A stretch of 64,000 bases of DNA from Sphingobacteriales bacterium (GTDB lineage: Bacteria > Bacteroidota > Bacteroidia > Chitinophagales > UBA2359): positions 62,001 through 126,000 of the forward strand of contig JADJTE010000004.1 in NCBI GenBank assembly GCA_016711295.1, given 5' to 3'. Position 1 is the first letter of the stretch, and each line of letters opens with the position of its first letter. Below the pieces are notes generated by a model. It saw only the letters and a program-made list of their open reading frames with translations, made no database searches and was not told the origin of the DNA. Shown here piece by piece: positions 28,448 to 38,523 of the stretch. The translations under genes were made by a program, and so were the position numbers.

Positions 28448-30501
28448 TTATCTGTTTTTATGTTCTTTGAAATAGTCATAGATAACATTTTGTGCCCTGA
28501 TAGAGTTATGTGGCTCGTTATCGGTTCTATATTGGTTGTTATTGTCATTATTTATATAGCGTGCTTTGGTATTGTCGCGCCATTGTGTATCGAGTATCAT
28601 AGCTAATTCGGCTTTTAATGTTGGGTCGTAGATAGGACATGCTACTTCTATTCGTCTATATAGGTTGCGTTCCATCCAATCGGCAGATGACAAATAATAT
28701 TGTTCATCGCCATTGTTATAAAATACATAGATGCGCGAGTGTTCTAAGTATTTATCCACAATACTGATGACTTCTATATTATCGCTCATACCTTTTATTT
28801 GTGGTATGAGTGAGCATATACCGCGCACAACAAGGCGTATTTTTACACCTGCAATAGATGCTGCATATAGTTTATCTATCATTGTTTCGTCGCTTAGGCT
28901 ATTTAGTTTAGCTATAATAAAGGCTTTTTTGCCTTGTTTGGCATGTTTTATTTCGCGGTCTATTAGGTCAAATAGTTTATCTATCATTTGTGAAGGAGAA
29001 ACAAGCAAATGTTTGAACGATACGGGCAGGTGGTTTTCTAAATAGTTAAATAATTTGGCTACTTCATTGGCTATGTCTGCATTAGCAGTCATTAGCATAT
29101 CATCGGCATATAGTCTTGCTGTTCCTTCATGAAAATTACCTGTACCTATACTGGCATAATGTATGATATGATTGCCTTCTTTTCGTCCGATAAGGCATAA
29201 TTTGCTGTGTACTTTAATACCTTGTTGCCCATGTACGACGTGTATGCCTGATTCTTGCAATATCTTTGCCCATTCTATGTTCGCTTCTTCATCAAAACGC
29301 GCTTGTAGTTCTATAACTACTACAAATATGTTTTCCGTTTTGCCGAGCATTAATCAAGGCATTAATGATATTAGAATGACGTGCTACGCGATATAATGTC
29401 ATTTTTATATATCGTACTTGTGGGTCGATAGCTGCTTCGCGCAACAAATCTATAACATGATGATAGGTGTGATAAGGAAAATGAAGCATTATATCTTGTC
29501 GTCTAATCAAAGCAAATAGGCTTTTTTGTGGGTCTATATCTTTATGCAATAGCGGTAAATTAGAACGATTGTTTAGTTCAGGTGTGCCGAGAGAAGGAAA
29601 ATTCATAAAATCTTTAAAATTATGGTATCTTCCACCTGCTATAATGTATTCTTTTGTAACGACATCTTTTTTATGATAAAACGCAATAGTTCATTGGGTA
29701 TATCATTGTCATATACAAAACGAACTGTACGCCCTTGTCGGCGTTTTTTTAGTCCTATTGCCAATAGTTCTAAAAAACTTTTAGATACATCGGCATCTAA
29801 ATCCATTTCGGCATCTTTGGTTATTTTTATAGTATAGGCTTTGCAATTGTCATAACCAAATATAGCAAAAATATCATTGAGACAATAACGTATTACGTCA
29901 TCAATAAGCATTACGTAAGTAGCTTGTTCTGTTTGATTGAAGACAAAAAAACGAGATAATTTTTCGGGTCGAGGTAGTTCGATAAGCGCGTAATGAAACT
30001 TTTCCTTTGTTTGCTTTTTTTGTAGGTATAATGCTAAGTAAATACTGCCATCGCGCAAGCTCGGAAAAGTAGGTATCGCATCTAACATAAGTGGTACGAG
30101 CAAGGACGGACAGTGTCGTGAAAAAAAGCACGAACTACCGCACCTTGTTCGGGTAATAATTCGCGTTCGTTGACAATAAAAATATGCTGCTGGGCTAAAT
30201 GTTGGCAAATATCAGAATAGATACTTTCAAATTTGTCTTGCTGTTCGACTACTATTTTTTGTATTTCGGACAATGTTTTTTTGGGGCTAAAACCAAGAGC
30301 GGTTTTTGCCTCGCGGTTAATAGCTAATAGACGGCGCAAGGTAGCTACTCGTACCCTAAAAAATTCGTCTAAATTATTAGAGAAGATACCCAAAAATTTG
30401 AGGCGAGATAATAGCGGGTTTCGCTTATCGGCTGCTTCTTGTAATACACGCTCATTAAATTGCAGCCAACTCAATTCGCGGTTGATATATTGATATTTCA
30501 T
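28448..30501 (-). CDS. ppk1: Polyphosphate kinase 1, three frameshifts
   Basis: The four PPK1 parts are present in order: N-terminal helical domain (INRELSWLQFNERVLQEA), head domain, and the two PLD-like catalytic domains with GIKVHSKLCLIGR (catalytic His) and LEHSRIYVFYNNG. It polymerises the terminal phosphate of ATP into polyphosphate at the membrane. Frame breaks lie near 30105-30115 (HDTVRP then SLLVPLMLD), about 29640 (LQKNTL then IAGGRYHNF) and about 29340 (NGK then FVVVIELQ). The corrected protein is about 685 aa, normal for PPK1. No ppx gene is adjacent. Confidence 0.92.
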
Positions 30502-30512
30502 TGTTTTTAGTT

Positions 30513-30668
30513 TTTCGTTGGGGTGAAAGATTTTTCGCCCTTTCGTTGGGGCGAAAGATTTTTCGCCCTTACTTTTCGCCCTTACTATTCGCCCTTATTC
30601 GTTGGGGTGAATGATTATTCACCCTTACTATTCGCCCTTACTATTCGCCCTTACTACTATTCGCCCTT
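30513..30668. repeat. Low-complexity region of short repeats
   Basis: Repeated CGTTGGGGYGAAAGATTTTT and TTCGCCCTTACTA-type words, so that GGGCGAAAGATTTTTCGCCC hairpins form. It lies just upstream of ppk1, separating it from the BKACE gene. It probably contains or replaces the ppk1 promoter region. Confidence 0.7.
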
Positions 30669-30669
30669 A

Positions 30670-31524
30670 CTACGGGATATTTAGCATTTGTCGGGTTTCG
30701 GCGATAGTTGCTACTTCTCGCCCCATCATATTGGCTAATTTTACTCCCCATTCGACACATTCGCCGTTTGATTTTGCCATTTGATTATTGGGTAAATAAA
30801 AATTATCCTCTAATCCTACCCTGAAATTACCGCCCATAGTACATGCTACGGCTGCTAATTGCCATTGTTTGCGACTTATAGCGATTACTTGCCAATAGGC
30901 ATCGTTGGGCAATTGTTTGATTTGGTGTATTAGATTTTCGGTAGTGGCGGGTATGCCACCTAATACGCCCATGACTAAGCTATAACAAGCATTATCGGGT
31001 ATCAATCCCATATCGCGCAGGGGGGCTGCGTTGTGTATATGTCCTGTATCGAAACATTCCATTTCGGGTACAATACCATTATTAGTCATTTCTTTTACTA
31101 CGTGTATCATTGTATCAAAAGAATTTTCAAATACAGCATTCCAATAGAATTGTTTGGCTTTTGATGAATAGATAGCGTAGTTCATACTGCCCATATTAAA
31201 GGCTGCCATATCTGGTTTTGTAATGGCGAGGTGGGCTGTTCGTTCTTCTTTGCTCAATGCAATAGCACCCGTAGAGTAGTTAATAATGATGTCGGGGCAA
31301 CGCAATCGTACTTCGGTATGTATTTCTTCAAACACTTCGGTACGCCATGAGGGTTGCCCATTATCTTCGCGAGCATGTATATGCACAATACTTGCTCCTG
31401 CATCGGCAGCGCGGCGGGCTTCTTCGGCTATCTCTGTGGGTGTATAAGGTATATAAGGGCAGTGGCTGCGGTTAGTAGCAGCACCTGTAAGGGCTGCGGA
31501 CAAAATAAGTTTTTTAGCTGACAT
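30670..31524 (-). CDS. BKACE family beta-keto acid cleavage enzyme (DUF849)
   Basis: 284 aa TIM-barrel. The zinc site HIHAR is near residue 49-51, and the family features GAATNRSHCPYIPYTP at the N-terminus, NYSTG, and GLEDN near the C-terminus are all present. The founding member, Kce, cleaves 3-keto-5-aminohexanoate with acetyl-CoA in lysine fermentation; other members act on other beta-keto acids, so the exact substrate is not claimed. No lysine-fermentation genes surround it. It lies 146 bp downstream of the peptidoglycan-binding lipoprotein gene and runs in the same direction. Confidence 0.9.
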   Translation of the reverse strand: MSAKKLILSAALTGAATNRSHCPYIPYTPTEIAEEARRAADAGASIVHIHAREDNGQPSWRTEVFEEIHTEVRLRCPDIIINYSTGAIALSKEERTAHLAITKPDMAAFNMGSMNYAIYSSKAKQFYWNAVFENSFDTMIHVVKEMTNNGIVPEMECFDTGHIHNAAPLRDMGLIPDNACYSLVMGVLGGIPATTENLIHQIKQLPNDAYWQVIAISRKQWQLAAVACTMGGNFRVGLEDNFYLPNNQMAKSNGECVEWGVKLANMMGREVATIAETRQMLNIP

Positions 31525-31697
31525 TCGGTTCGATAAAAAAATGAGGTTAAAAAATAGGGCATACTACTTACATACATGCAAGTAATATGCCCGATATGGT
31601 ATAAACATAGTTAATGAATAATAGTTTTCGGATACAAATAAGGAGCGATAGGCTTATTTATCTTGTTTGCAAACAATTAGGGCAAGCCTATTGTTTA

Positions 31698-32527
31698 TTA
31701 TTCTTTAAATCCCAAAGCTCTCAGCGTATCATAATTGATACCACCTATGGGTAATTTTTTGTCGCACTGAAACAAATAAAGTGCATCGGCGGTAGGTGGG
31801 GTCATTATATCAGCGTTGGGTCCTGGGTCATAGCCTTTTGCGCGTAGTGCTTGCTGCACGTCGGATATAGTGGCTTTTTTCAACGAAACCGAACTACTAT
31901 AAGAGGGTACAAATGTATTGCCTTGCCTAAATAATGGGTCTGTATTGAGTGGTTTTTGGTACTTAGCATCGTCGCTAAACAACGCATTTCGTATTTCTGC
32001 CGACAATCCCATAGAAGATAATTCATTGTTTTGCAAAAACTCGACATACGCGCCTCTTGTCATAGGTCCTATAATATCGTCAATAGGTCCTGGGTCATAG
32101 CCTTTTTTAGATAATGTGTCTTGCAAGTCGCGTACAGTAAAGTTCATTTCTGTCACACCAATAGCGAGTAGGGTAGTGTCGCTTCGGTCGCCGAGGTGTA
32201 TATTTTTTAACCGCTGAAAATCTTCTACTGCTTTAATGGTTTGTTCTTTCAGCAAGCCATCTATTTTGCCCGGTTCATAGCCACTTAGATATAACAATAC
32301 CTGCATTTTTTTGATGGTATCGACATTTGCGAATGGGTCTATATGCAGTTTTGGGGGTGTGATATCGCGTTTATCAGCTGTTGTTACTCTGCCTTTTACG
32401 GGTTTAGGTCGTTTGGCAGATTTTTACTACTCGTACATGCCGATATTTGTATCAATAAAGCCAAAGCCAATATATAGGGTAGCCAAAGATAGATAGTGCG
32501 ATAGAATGGTCTATAATTATTTGTCAT
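31698..32527 (-). CDS. Lipoprotein with peptidoglycan-binding repeats, one frameshift
   Basis: From the ATG at 32527 a hydrophobic signal ends in a lipobox (LIQISACTSSK). A one-base loss in an A-run near 32420-32430 separates it from the rest; correction gives SAKRPKPVKG and about 276 aa. Then come three PG_binding_1-like modules, each with a conserved GYxPGxxD segment (GYEPGKIDGLL, GYDPGPIDDIIG, GYDPGPNADIMT). Expected location: outer-membrane or periplasmic face, binding peptidoglycan. Its stop-to-start neighbour pcm is only about 20 bp upstream, so the three genes 33644 to 31698 look like an operon. Confidence 0.8.
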
Positions 32528-32546
32528 TGGGTTAGGTATTGAGGGT

Positions 32547-33197
32547 TTATTCGACAATTCCTTTTAACATAGGCACAAACCGAAATTGTCCGTAGCTATG
32601 GGTTTCGGTATGTTCATCATCGATTTTTGTGACAAGTGTCATTATTTGAGAGTCGTCTTTTCCGAGCGGAACAATAAGTTTGCCGCCTATTTTAAGTTGC
32701 GCTATCAATTCGTTGGGCAAATCGGGTGCTGCTGCTGTTATGATGATGCGGTCAAAAGGGGCGTAGGCTTTTGCACCTTGATAACCATCGCCCAATAACG
32801 TTACAATGCGGTCGTTATAGTGCATACGCTGTATCAATTGGGTAGCTTTTTCGTGTAATATTCGGTTTCTTTCTATCGAATAGACTTTTGCCCCCATTGC
32901 CGCAATGACACAAGCCTGATAGCCCGAACCCGTACCTATTTCAAGCACCCTCATACCGGGTTCTATTTGTAGCCATTCGGTTTGGTATGCTACGGTCAGC
33001 GGTTGCGAAATGGTTTGAGCTTCGCCTATGGGGAATGCTTTATTCTCGTATGCTTTTTCGACAAAGGCTTTTTCGAAGAAAAAATGGCGCGGTACTTTTA
33101 ACATTGCCTCTTGTACGGCTTGGCTAAACGGATATTCTGCAACTAAAGCATCGACCAAACGGCGGCGCATTCCGAGATGTCGGTATGTATCTTGCAT
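32547..33197 (-). CDS. pcm: Protein-L-isoaspartate O-methyltransferase
   Basis: 216 aa from the ATG at 33197 (MQDTYRHLGMRRRL). It repairs isoaspartyl residues in aged proteins using AdoMet. Motif I is VLEIGTGSGYQACVIAAMG; the family's substrate-site sequence AFPIGEAQTISQP is near residue 57, and the post-I region YSIERN and DGYQG motifs are present. It lies between two peptidoglycan-binding protein genes on the same strand with short gaps (about 20 and 30 bp), so it is probably co-transcribed with them; why is unclear. Confidence 0.95.
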   Translation of the reverse strand: MQDTYRHLGMRRRLVDALVAEYPFSQAVQEAMLKVPRHFFFEKAFVEKAYENKAFPIGEAQTISQPLTVAYQTEWLQIEPGMRVLEIGTGSGYQACVIAAMGAKVYSIERNRILHEKATQLIQRMHYNDRIVTLLGDGYQGAKAYAPFDRIIITAAAPDLPNELIAQLKIGGKLIVPLGKDDSQIMTLVTKIDDEHTETHSYGQFRFVPMLKGIVE

Positions 33198-33227
33198 AAT
33201 AAGATAAAAATAGGTAGGCAAAGGGGT

Positions 33228-33644
33228 TTAATTGCCTATCTTACACAAGCCTTTTTCGACCAGAACGCGGTCGAGGGCTTCTAATGTGGGTAAGTTGAGG
33301 GTGCCTACGGGCAAATCATGGTCTTTTTGGAATTGAATGATAGCCTGTCGCGTACTTGGTCCTAATATATTATCAGCTGCATTAGGGTCGTATCCTGCTT
33401 CCTTCAATGCGATTTGTAAGCGCAAAATTTTTTGCGGATACAAAATATCACATTCGGGCAATGAAGTAGCCTTATTATCATTAGCCGCATCAACACTCGG
33501 AGCAGCCTGAGTAACCGTAGTAGTTGCCGTAGCCGCTGCCGATTTTTTGGCAATTACTTTCTTGTTACCCGTTGTTTGGGCAAACGCAACATTAGCTAAG
33601 GCAAAAGAACCCCATAAGGTGATAAAAAATAGTAGATGTTTCAT
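33228..33644 (-). CDS. Exported protein with one peptidoglycan-binding domain
   Basis: 138 aa from the ATG at 33644. Signal peptide ends near NVAFAQ. A Lys/Ala/Thr-rich linker (about 25-65) leads to one PG_binding_1-like domain with GYDPNAADNILGPSTRQAII and FQKDHDLPVG. Two Cys residues (PECDI and GLCKIG) could form a disulfide. It is the likely first gene of the three-gene cluster with pcm and the lipoprotein gene. Confidence 0.82.
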   Translation of the reverse strand: MKHLLFFITLWGSFALANVAFAQTTGNKKVIAKKSAAATATTTVTQAAPSVDAANDNKATSLPECDILYPQKILRLQIALKEAGYDPNAADNILGPSTRQAIIQFQKDHDLPVGTLNLPTLEALDRVLVEKGLCKIGN

Positions 33645-33763
33645 AAAAAGATGATTTTGTATCGATGCAATTAGCCGCATCAATAAGGTGGAAGTTTAGA
33701 ATTGTATTGGATAAATGTAACAATAGCCATGAACAGGATTTGTTGCGTCTTTATTTAATCTTT

Positions 33764-33884
33764 GTAACTATTTAGCCTTGTAGGGGAAATGCCATTTCTA
33801 ATGGAATACGCAGCAATGTCAGGCATTATTAGATAAATATTGCTCATTACGCCATACCCAAAACGCTATACCCCAAATAGTTAC
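33764..33884. mobile_element. GTAACTATTTAG-family MITE, copy 1
   Basis: 121 bp. Ends GTAACTATTTAG and, inverted, GTAACTATTTGG. An exact 8-bp target duplication TAATCTTT flanks it (33756-33763, 33885-33892). Its last base is the first base read as the end of the fadD stop codon on the minus strand (TA from the target, G from the element). Confidence 0.92.
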
Positions 33885-35546
33885 TAATCTTTCAACATAC
33901 GGCGCAATATTTTTCCTACATTAGTTTTGGGCAGTTCTTCGCGGAACTCACAAAATTTAGGTATTTTATATCCCGTCAGATGCTGCCGACAATGGTTGAT
34001 AATAGCCTCTTTAGTCAAATTAGGGTCTTTTTCACTACAAATATCTTCACTGCCTCTCCCGATTTTTCATCAGCCACACCCACAGCGGCTACTTCTAACA
34101 CACCTGGGCAAGTAGCTACTATATCCTCTATTTCATTGGGATACACATTAAAACCCGATACTAATATCATGTCCTTTTTTCTATCGACAATGCGCACATA
34201 ACCGTCCGTATCCATCACACCCATATCGCCCGTATATAACCAACCCTCTTTTATAACCTTGTCTGTTTCGTCGGGTCTATTATAATATCCCTGCATTACT
34301 TGCGGTCCTTGGGCAATAATTTCACCTGTTTCGCCCAACGGCACATCTTTACCATCATCATCTACCAACCGAATCAATGTTGAGGGTACTGGTAAACCTA
34401 TCGTACCCAAACGCCCTTTTTCGTCCAATGGGTTCATCGTCAATACGGGCGAAGCCTCTGTCAATCCGTAGCCCTCTGATAGCGGTATGCCTGTCACTTG
34501 TCTCCACCTTTCAGCTACGGCTCGCTGCACCGCCATACCGCCCCCAATAGCTACACGCATAGATTTGAAATCGACGCTAGCAAAATCGGGATAATTGAGC
34601 AAGCCATTAAACAAGGTATTTACTCCCGTAATAAACGTAAAAGGATATTTTTTGAGTTCAGCAGTAAAGGCTTTCATATCGCGCGGGTTGCTGATAAGTA
34701 TATTATGCGCACCATGTTTGGTTTTGGTCATCAGATTGACGGTAAAAGCAAAGATATGGTATAATGGCAATGCCGTTATAACGATTTGTTTTCCATCGGT
34801 AATGCGGTAGCTATCCATCAATGCAGATATTTGCTCCATATTAGCTATCAAATTGCGGTGCGTCAGTATCGCGCCTTTCGATACACCCGTAGTGCCACCT
34901 GTATATTGCAATACCGCAGTATCGCTATTCTTAACACTAACCTTTTTCCAATCCATTCGCCCACCCTCCGACAAAGCACGGCTAAACGGAATAGCTTTGG
35001 GCAAATGATAAGCAGGCACCATTTTTTTGACATACTTCAATACAGCATTGACGAGTTGTTTTTTAGGAAAACCCAACAAATCACCCAAACCCGTCAGGAT
35101 AACATGCTGTATCGATGTTTGGGCGATTATTTTTTCGAGATTAGCAGCAAAATTTTCGACAATAACAATTGCCTTTGCCCCCGAATCTTTAAACTGATGC
35201 TCCATCTCGCGCGGCGTATACAAAGGGTTCGTATTGACAACTACCAAACCCGCCCTGAATGCACCAAACAACGCAATAGGATATTGCAAACAATTGGGCA
35301 TCATAATAGCGATGCGGTCGCCAACCTGCAAACCCAAACCCTGCTGCAAATAAGCGGCAAAGGCTTCGGATTGTTCGTCTATCTCGGCAAAAGTAAGCGT
35401 TTTGCCCATATTGCTGAACGCAGGCTGACGGCTATATTTGGCAAATGCCTCTTCAAATACTTCGACTAAGTTGCTGTAACGGTCGGCATTTATTTCGGCG
35501 GGTAAATTAGCGGGGTATTGTTTCAACCAAATTTTTCGATACTCAT
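33884..35546 (-). CDS. Long-chain acyl-CoA synthetase (FadD type), two frameshifts
   Basis: AMP-binding enzyme that activates fatty acids with ATP and CoA. It has LQYTGGTTGVSKGAILTH (P-loop), ALPLYHIFAF, EGYGLTEASPV, GWLYTGDMG and VDRKKDMILVSGFNVYPNEI. Missing single A bases at about 35527-35531 (start MSIEK to IWLKQYPANLP) and about 34020 (VVKK to DPNLTKEAII) extend it at both ends; the true C-terminus KTNVGKILRRMLKD is then complete. Corrected length is about 554 aa. The TAG stop spans the junction with a MITE. The P450, desaturase and SMase-like genes are not in the same operon. Confidence 0.9.
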
Positions 35547-35628
35547 AATGTGTGCGGTTTTAGGCTGCAATAATAAGCATAACTTCGCAGATTACAGCAA
35601 GAAGCAAACAATTATCGCCTAAAAGCCG

Positions 35629-35636
35629 TACTTTTG
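35629..35636 (+). promoter_or_regulatory. Putative -7 box for ftcD
   Basis: TACTTTTG, matching TAnnTTTG, 26 bp before the start codon. Confidence 0.45.
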
Positions 35637-35661
35637 CCACCTCAATCCATTATTATATCCC

Positions 35662-37355
35662 ATGACAACAACCCGACTAATAGAGTGCGTGCCCAATTTT
35701 TCGGAAGGACGCGATATGTCTATCATCGAACAAATCATTGCCGAAATAAATAGCGTCGAAGGCGTGCAATGGCTCGATACCGACCCCGGTAAAGCGACCA
35801 ACCGAACCGTAGTGACATTCGTAGGCAACCCCGAAGCCGTCTGCGAAGCTGCCTACCGCGCCATCGCCAAAGCCGCACAACTCATCGACATGCGCCACCA
35901 CCAAGGCGAACACCCCCGATTTGGTGCCACAGACGTATGCCCGCTCATACCCATTTCGGGTGTTACGATGGAAGAATGTGCCGAATATGCCCGACAATTA
36001 GCCCAACGAGTAGGCACGCAACTGAGCATACCCGTTTATCTATACGAAAGTGCCGCCTCGCACCCCGACCGCAAAAACCTATCTACTGTACGCGCCGGCG
36101 AATACGAGGGTTTAGCCCAAAAACTAAAAGACCCCCACTGGCAACCCGATGCCGGCCCCGCCGAATTTAACGACCACGTAGCACGCACAGGCGTAACAGC
36201 CATAGGGCGCACGCGATTTTTTGATTGCCTATAACGTAAACCTCAATACTACATCAGTGCGCCGCGCCAATTCAGTCGCGTTCGACGTGCGCGAAGCAGG
36301 GCGCGTAGTACTCGACAGCACGGGCAATATCCTACGCGATGCCGACGGCAACCCCATACGCACCACAGGTTCACAAAAGGCGTAAAAGCCATTGGTTGGT
36401 TCATCGAAGAATACGGCATAGCCCAAGTATCAATGAACCTAACCAATATCACCCAAACACCCCTGCACATAGCATTCGATGCCGTATGCCAAAGCGCACA
36501 ACAACGCGGTATGCGCGTCACAGGCTCCGAATTAGTCGGATTAGTACCCCTCAAAGCATTACTCGACGCAGGACGCTCTTTTTGCACCAACAACAACGCT
36601 CCGCAGGTGTGTCAGAAGCCGAATTGGTCCGAATAGCTATCAAAACAATGGGATTAGACGAGCTATCCCCCTTCGACCCACAACAAAAAATCATCGAATA
36701 TCGCCTGAATAATGCCGCTACACAACCCTTAGTAGCTATGAACCTACGCCGTTTTGCCGACGAAACTGCGTCCGAATCGCCCGCCCCAGGCGGTGGCTCT
36801 ATTGCTGCTTATGTGGGTGCCTTAGCCGCTGCCCTCGGCACTATGGTAGCCAACCTATCGAGCCACAAAAAAGGGTGGGACGAACGGTGGGCTTATTTTT
36901 CGGAATATGCCGAACAAGGGCAACAACTCAAAGATGCCCTACTAACAATGGTAGATGCCGATACCGCCGCCTTTAATGGTATCATGGACGCTATGCGCCT
37001 ACCCAAAACATCGCCCGACGAAACAAAAATTAGAAAAATAGCTATCGAAATAGCTACCAAAGCCGCTATCGAAACGCCTTTTAAAGTGATGCAATTAGCA
37101 GCAGCCACTATGCCCCTATTGCGCAAGATGGCAAGCGAAGGCAATCCCAATTCAGTATCCGATATAGGCGTAGGTGCGCTATGCGCCCGTACTGCTGTGT
37201 GGGCTGCCTACCTCAATGTGCAAATCAATACCACAGGACTCGCCGACCGCAATTTTGCCGAACAAAAACTAAAAGAAGGCTATGCCCTGCTACAACAAGC
37301 ACAAACCGACGAAGCCGAAATATTGAATATAGTAGCAGCAGTAATGGCAAAATAA
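35662..37355 (+). CDS. ftcD: Glutamate formimidoyltransferase/formimidoyl-THF cyclodeaminase, three frameshifts
   Basis: Bifunctional histidine-degradation enzyme: transfers the formimino group of formiminoglutamate to tetrahydrofolate, then deaminates it. The N-terminal domain starts LIECVPNFSEGRD and has MRHHQGEHPRFGATDVCPL; the C-terminal cyclodeaminase starts near 36745 with ETASESPAPGGGSIAAYVGA. Three indels interrupt it: one extra G at about 36205, one missing A in 36376-36379, one missing T in 36579-36583. With these corrected the sequence is continuous (about 564 aa). All three are at homopolymers. No hut genes lie beside it. Confidence 0.9.
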
Positions 37356-37374
37356 ATAACACATTTTCAAAAAC

Positions 37375-37382
37375 TACCTTTG
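37375..37382 (+). promoter_or_regulatory. Putative -7 box for the phosphodiesterase gene
   Basis: TACCTTTG, 28 bp before the ATG at 37410. Confidence 0.45.
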
Positions 37383-37409
37383 CCCAACTCTTTGCTTTAT
37401 CCAATCAAT

Positions 37410-38336
37410 ATGTCACATAAAAACTTGTGGCTTCCTTTAATAGGTTTGTATACAGTTGTATTATTAGCAATAGCAATGCCCAGCATAGCACAACCCGCTA
37501 ATAACAGGTATCAAATAACATTAGATGCCGATAGCAATACCGTAGCACTAAAAATATTGGCTTGGAACGTGTATATGTTGCCTGCTCGTACTTTTATGCA
37601 CACGGGACAAATAAGCCGCGCCGCCCAAATTGCCGATACCCTATCCCAAACCGACTACGACCTCATCGTCATGACGGAAGCCTTTCATCCCAAAGCACGG
37701 CGCATATTGGCAAAAGGACTGTGCAAAACATTTCCGTACCAAACCGAAGTAGGCAACCGCCGCGGCGGCATCAAAACCAATAGCGGCATCTGGGTTGTGA
37801 GCCGATTGCCCCTCACTTTATTGGGCGAAATACGATTTGACGACTGCGCAGGCTCCGATTGTTGGGCGCGGAAAGGGGCTATGTTGGTGCAAACCGAAAA
37901 AAATGGGCAAAAAGTGCAAATATTAGGCACACATTTGCAAGCAGACGAGGGCAGCCGCCGCGATACAGTGCGCAGCCGCCAATATCGCGCTATCTATCAT
38001 AAGCTATTATTGCCCAATCAACAAAACGGCGTACTACAAATAATAGCAGGCGACATGAACACAACCCAAAGCACCTACGCCCAAATGCTCCGCGAATTAG
38101 ACGCTACCGATGGCAAATTGACAGGCAAACAACAAACAACTTGGACAACCGACGAATATAGCGCACCCAACGCCTATCTGTTCGATTATATACTGCTACG
38201 CCCCAATGCTCGCACTATTTTAGGCGAAAAACGCTATGTCACTGAATTTAAAAAGACATGGACCCACCGCCGCCAAACCCGCCAACAACTATCCGACCAT
38301 TATGGTGTGGCGTTGGAGGTGTTGTTGGGGGATTGA
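37410..38336 (+). CDS. Secreted sphingomyelinase-like phosphodiesterase (EEP superfamily)
   Basis: 308 aa from the ATG at 37410, with a signal peptide ending near PSIAQ. The endonuclease/exonuclease/phosphatase fold is complete: ILAWNVYMLP, VMTEAF (metal Glu), GTHLQA, AGDMNT, and LSDHYGVA (catalytic His). The order and the DDCAGSDCWARKGAMLV segment resemble bacterial neutral sphingomyelinase C, which cleaves sphingomyelin to ceramide and phosphocholine (family knowledge from memory). Other phosphodiester lipids are possible substrates, so activity is inferred. A MITE lies 42 bp after the stop. A DES1-like desaturase in this window suggests sphingolipid metabolism. Confidence 0.82.
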   Translation: MSHKNLWLPLIGLYTVVLLAIAMPSIAQPANNRYQITLDADSNTVALKILAWNVYMLPARTFMHTGQISRAAQIADTLSQTDYDLIVMTEAFHPKARRILAKGLCKTFPYQTEVGNRRGGIKTNSGIWVVSRLPLTLLGEIRFDDCAGSDCWARKGAMLVQTEKNGQKVQILGTHLQADEGSRRDTVRSRQYRAIYHKLLLPNQQNGVLQIIAGDMNTTQSTYAQMLRELDATDGKLTGKQQTTWTTDEYSAPNAYLFDYILLRPNARTILGEKRYVTEFKKTWTHRRQTRQQLSDHYGVALEVLLGD

Positions 38337-38378
38337 TATTTGGGATAAGTAATGGGTTGCTTTTTGCTTTATATATAG

Positions 38379-38500
38379 GTAACTATTTAGGGTATAGGGT
38401 TTTGGGTATGGGATTCTGGGCTATATCTATCTAATAATGCCTGAAATCATTGCATATTCGATTAGGAATGGCTATTCCCCCTACAGAGCTAAATAGTTAC
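38379..38500. mobile_element. GTAACTATTTAG-family MITE, copy 2
   Basis: 122 bp with 12-bp ends GTAACTATTTAG and, inverted, CTAAATAGTTAC. The flanks (ATATATAG and AAATGGTT) do not match, so no target duplication remains here; loss by mutation or recombination is possible. Confidence 0.85.
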
Positions 38501-38523
38501 AAATGGTTTTATTTTGTTTGGGA

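Noticed and set aside
36229..36636. Two small proteins in the middle of ftcD
   Set aside because: They are fragments of the formiminotransferase domain in shifted frames; correcting three homopolymer indels joins them.
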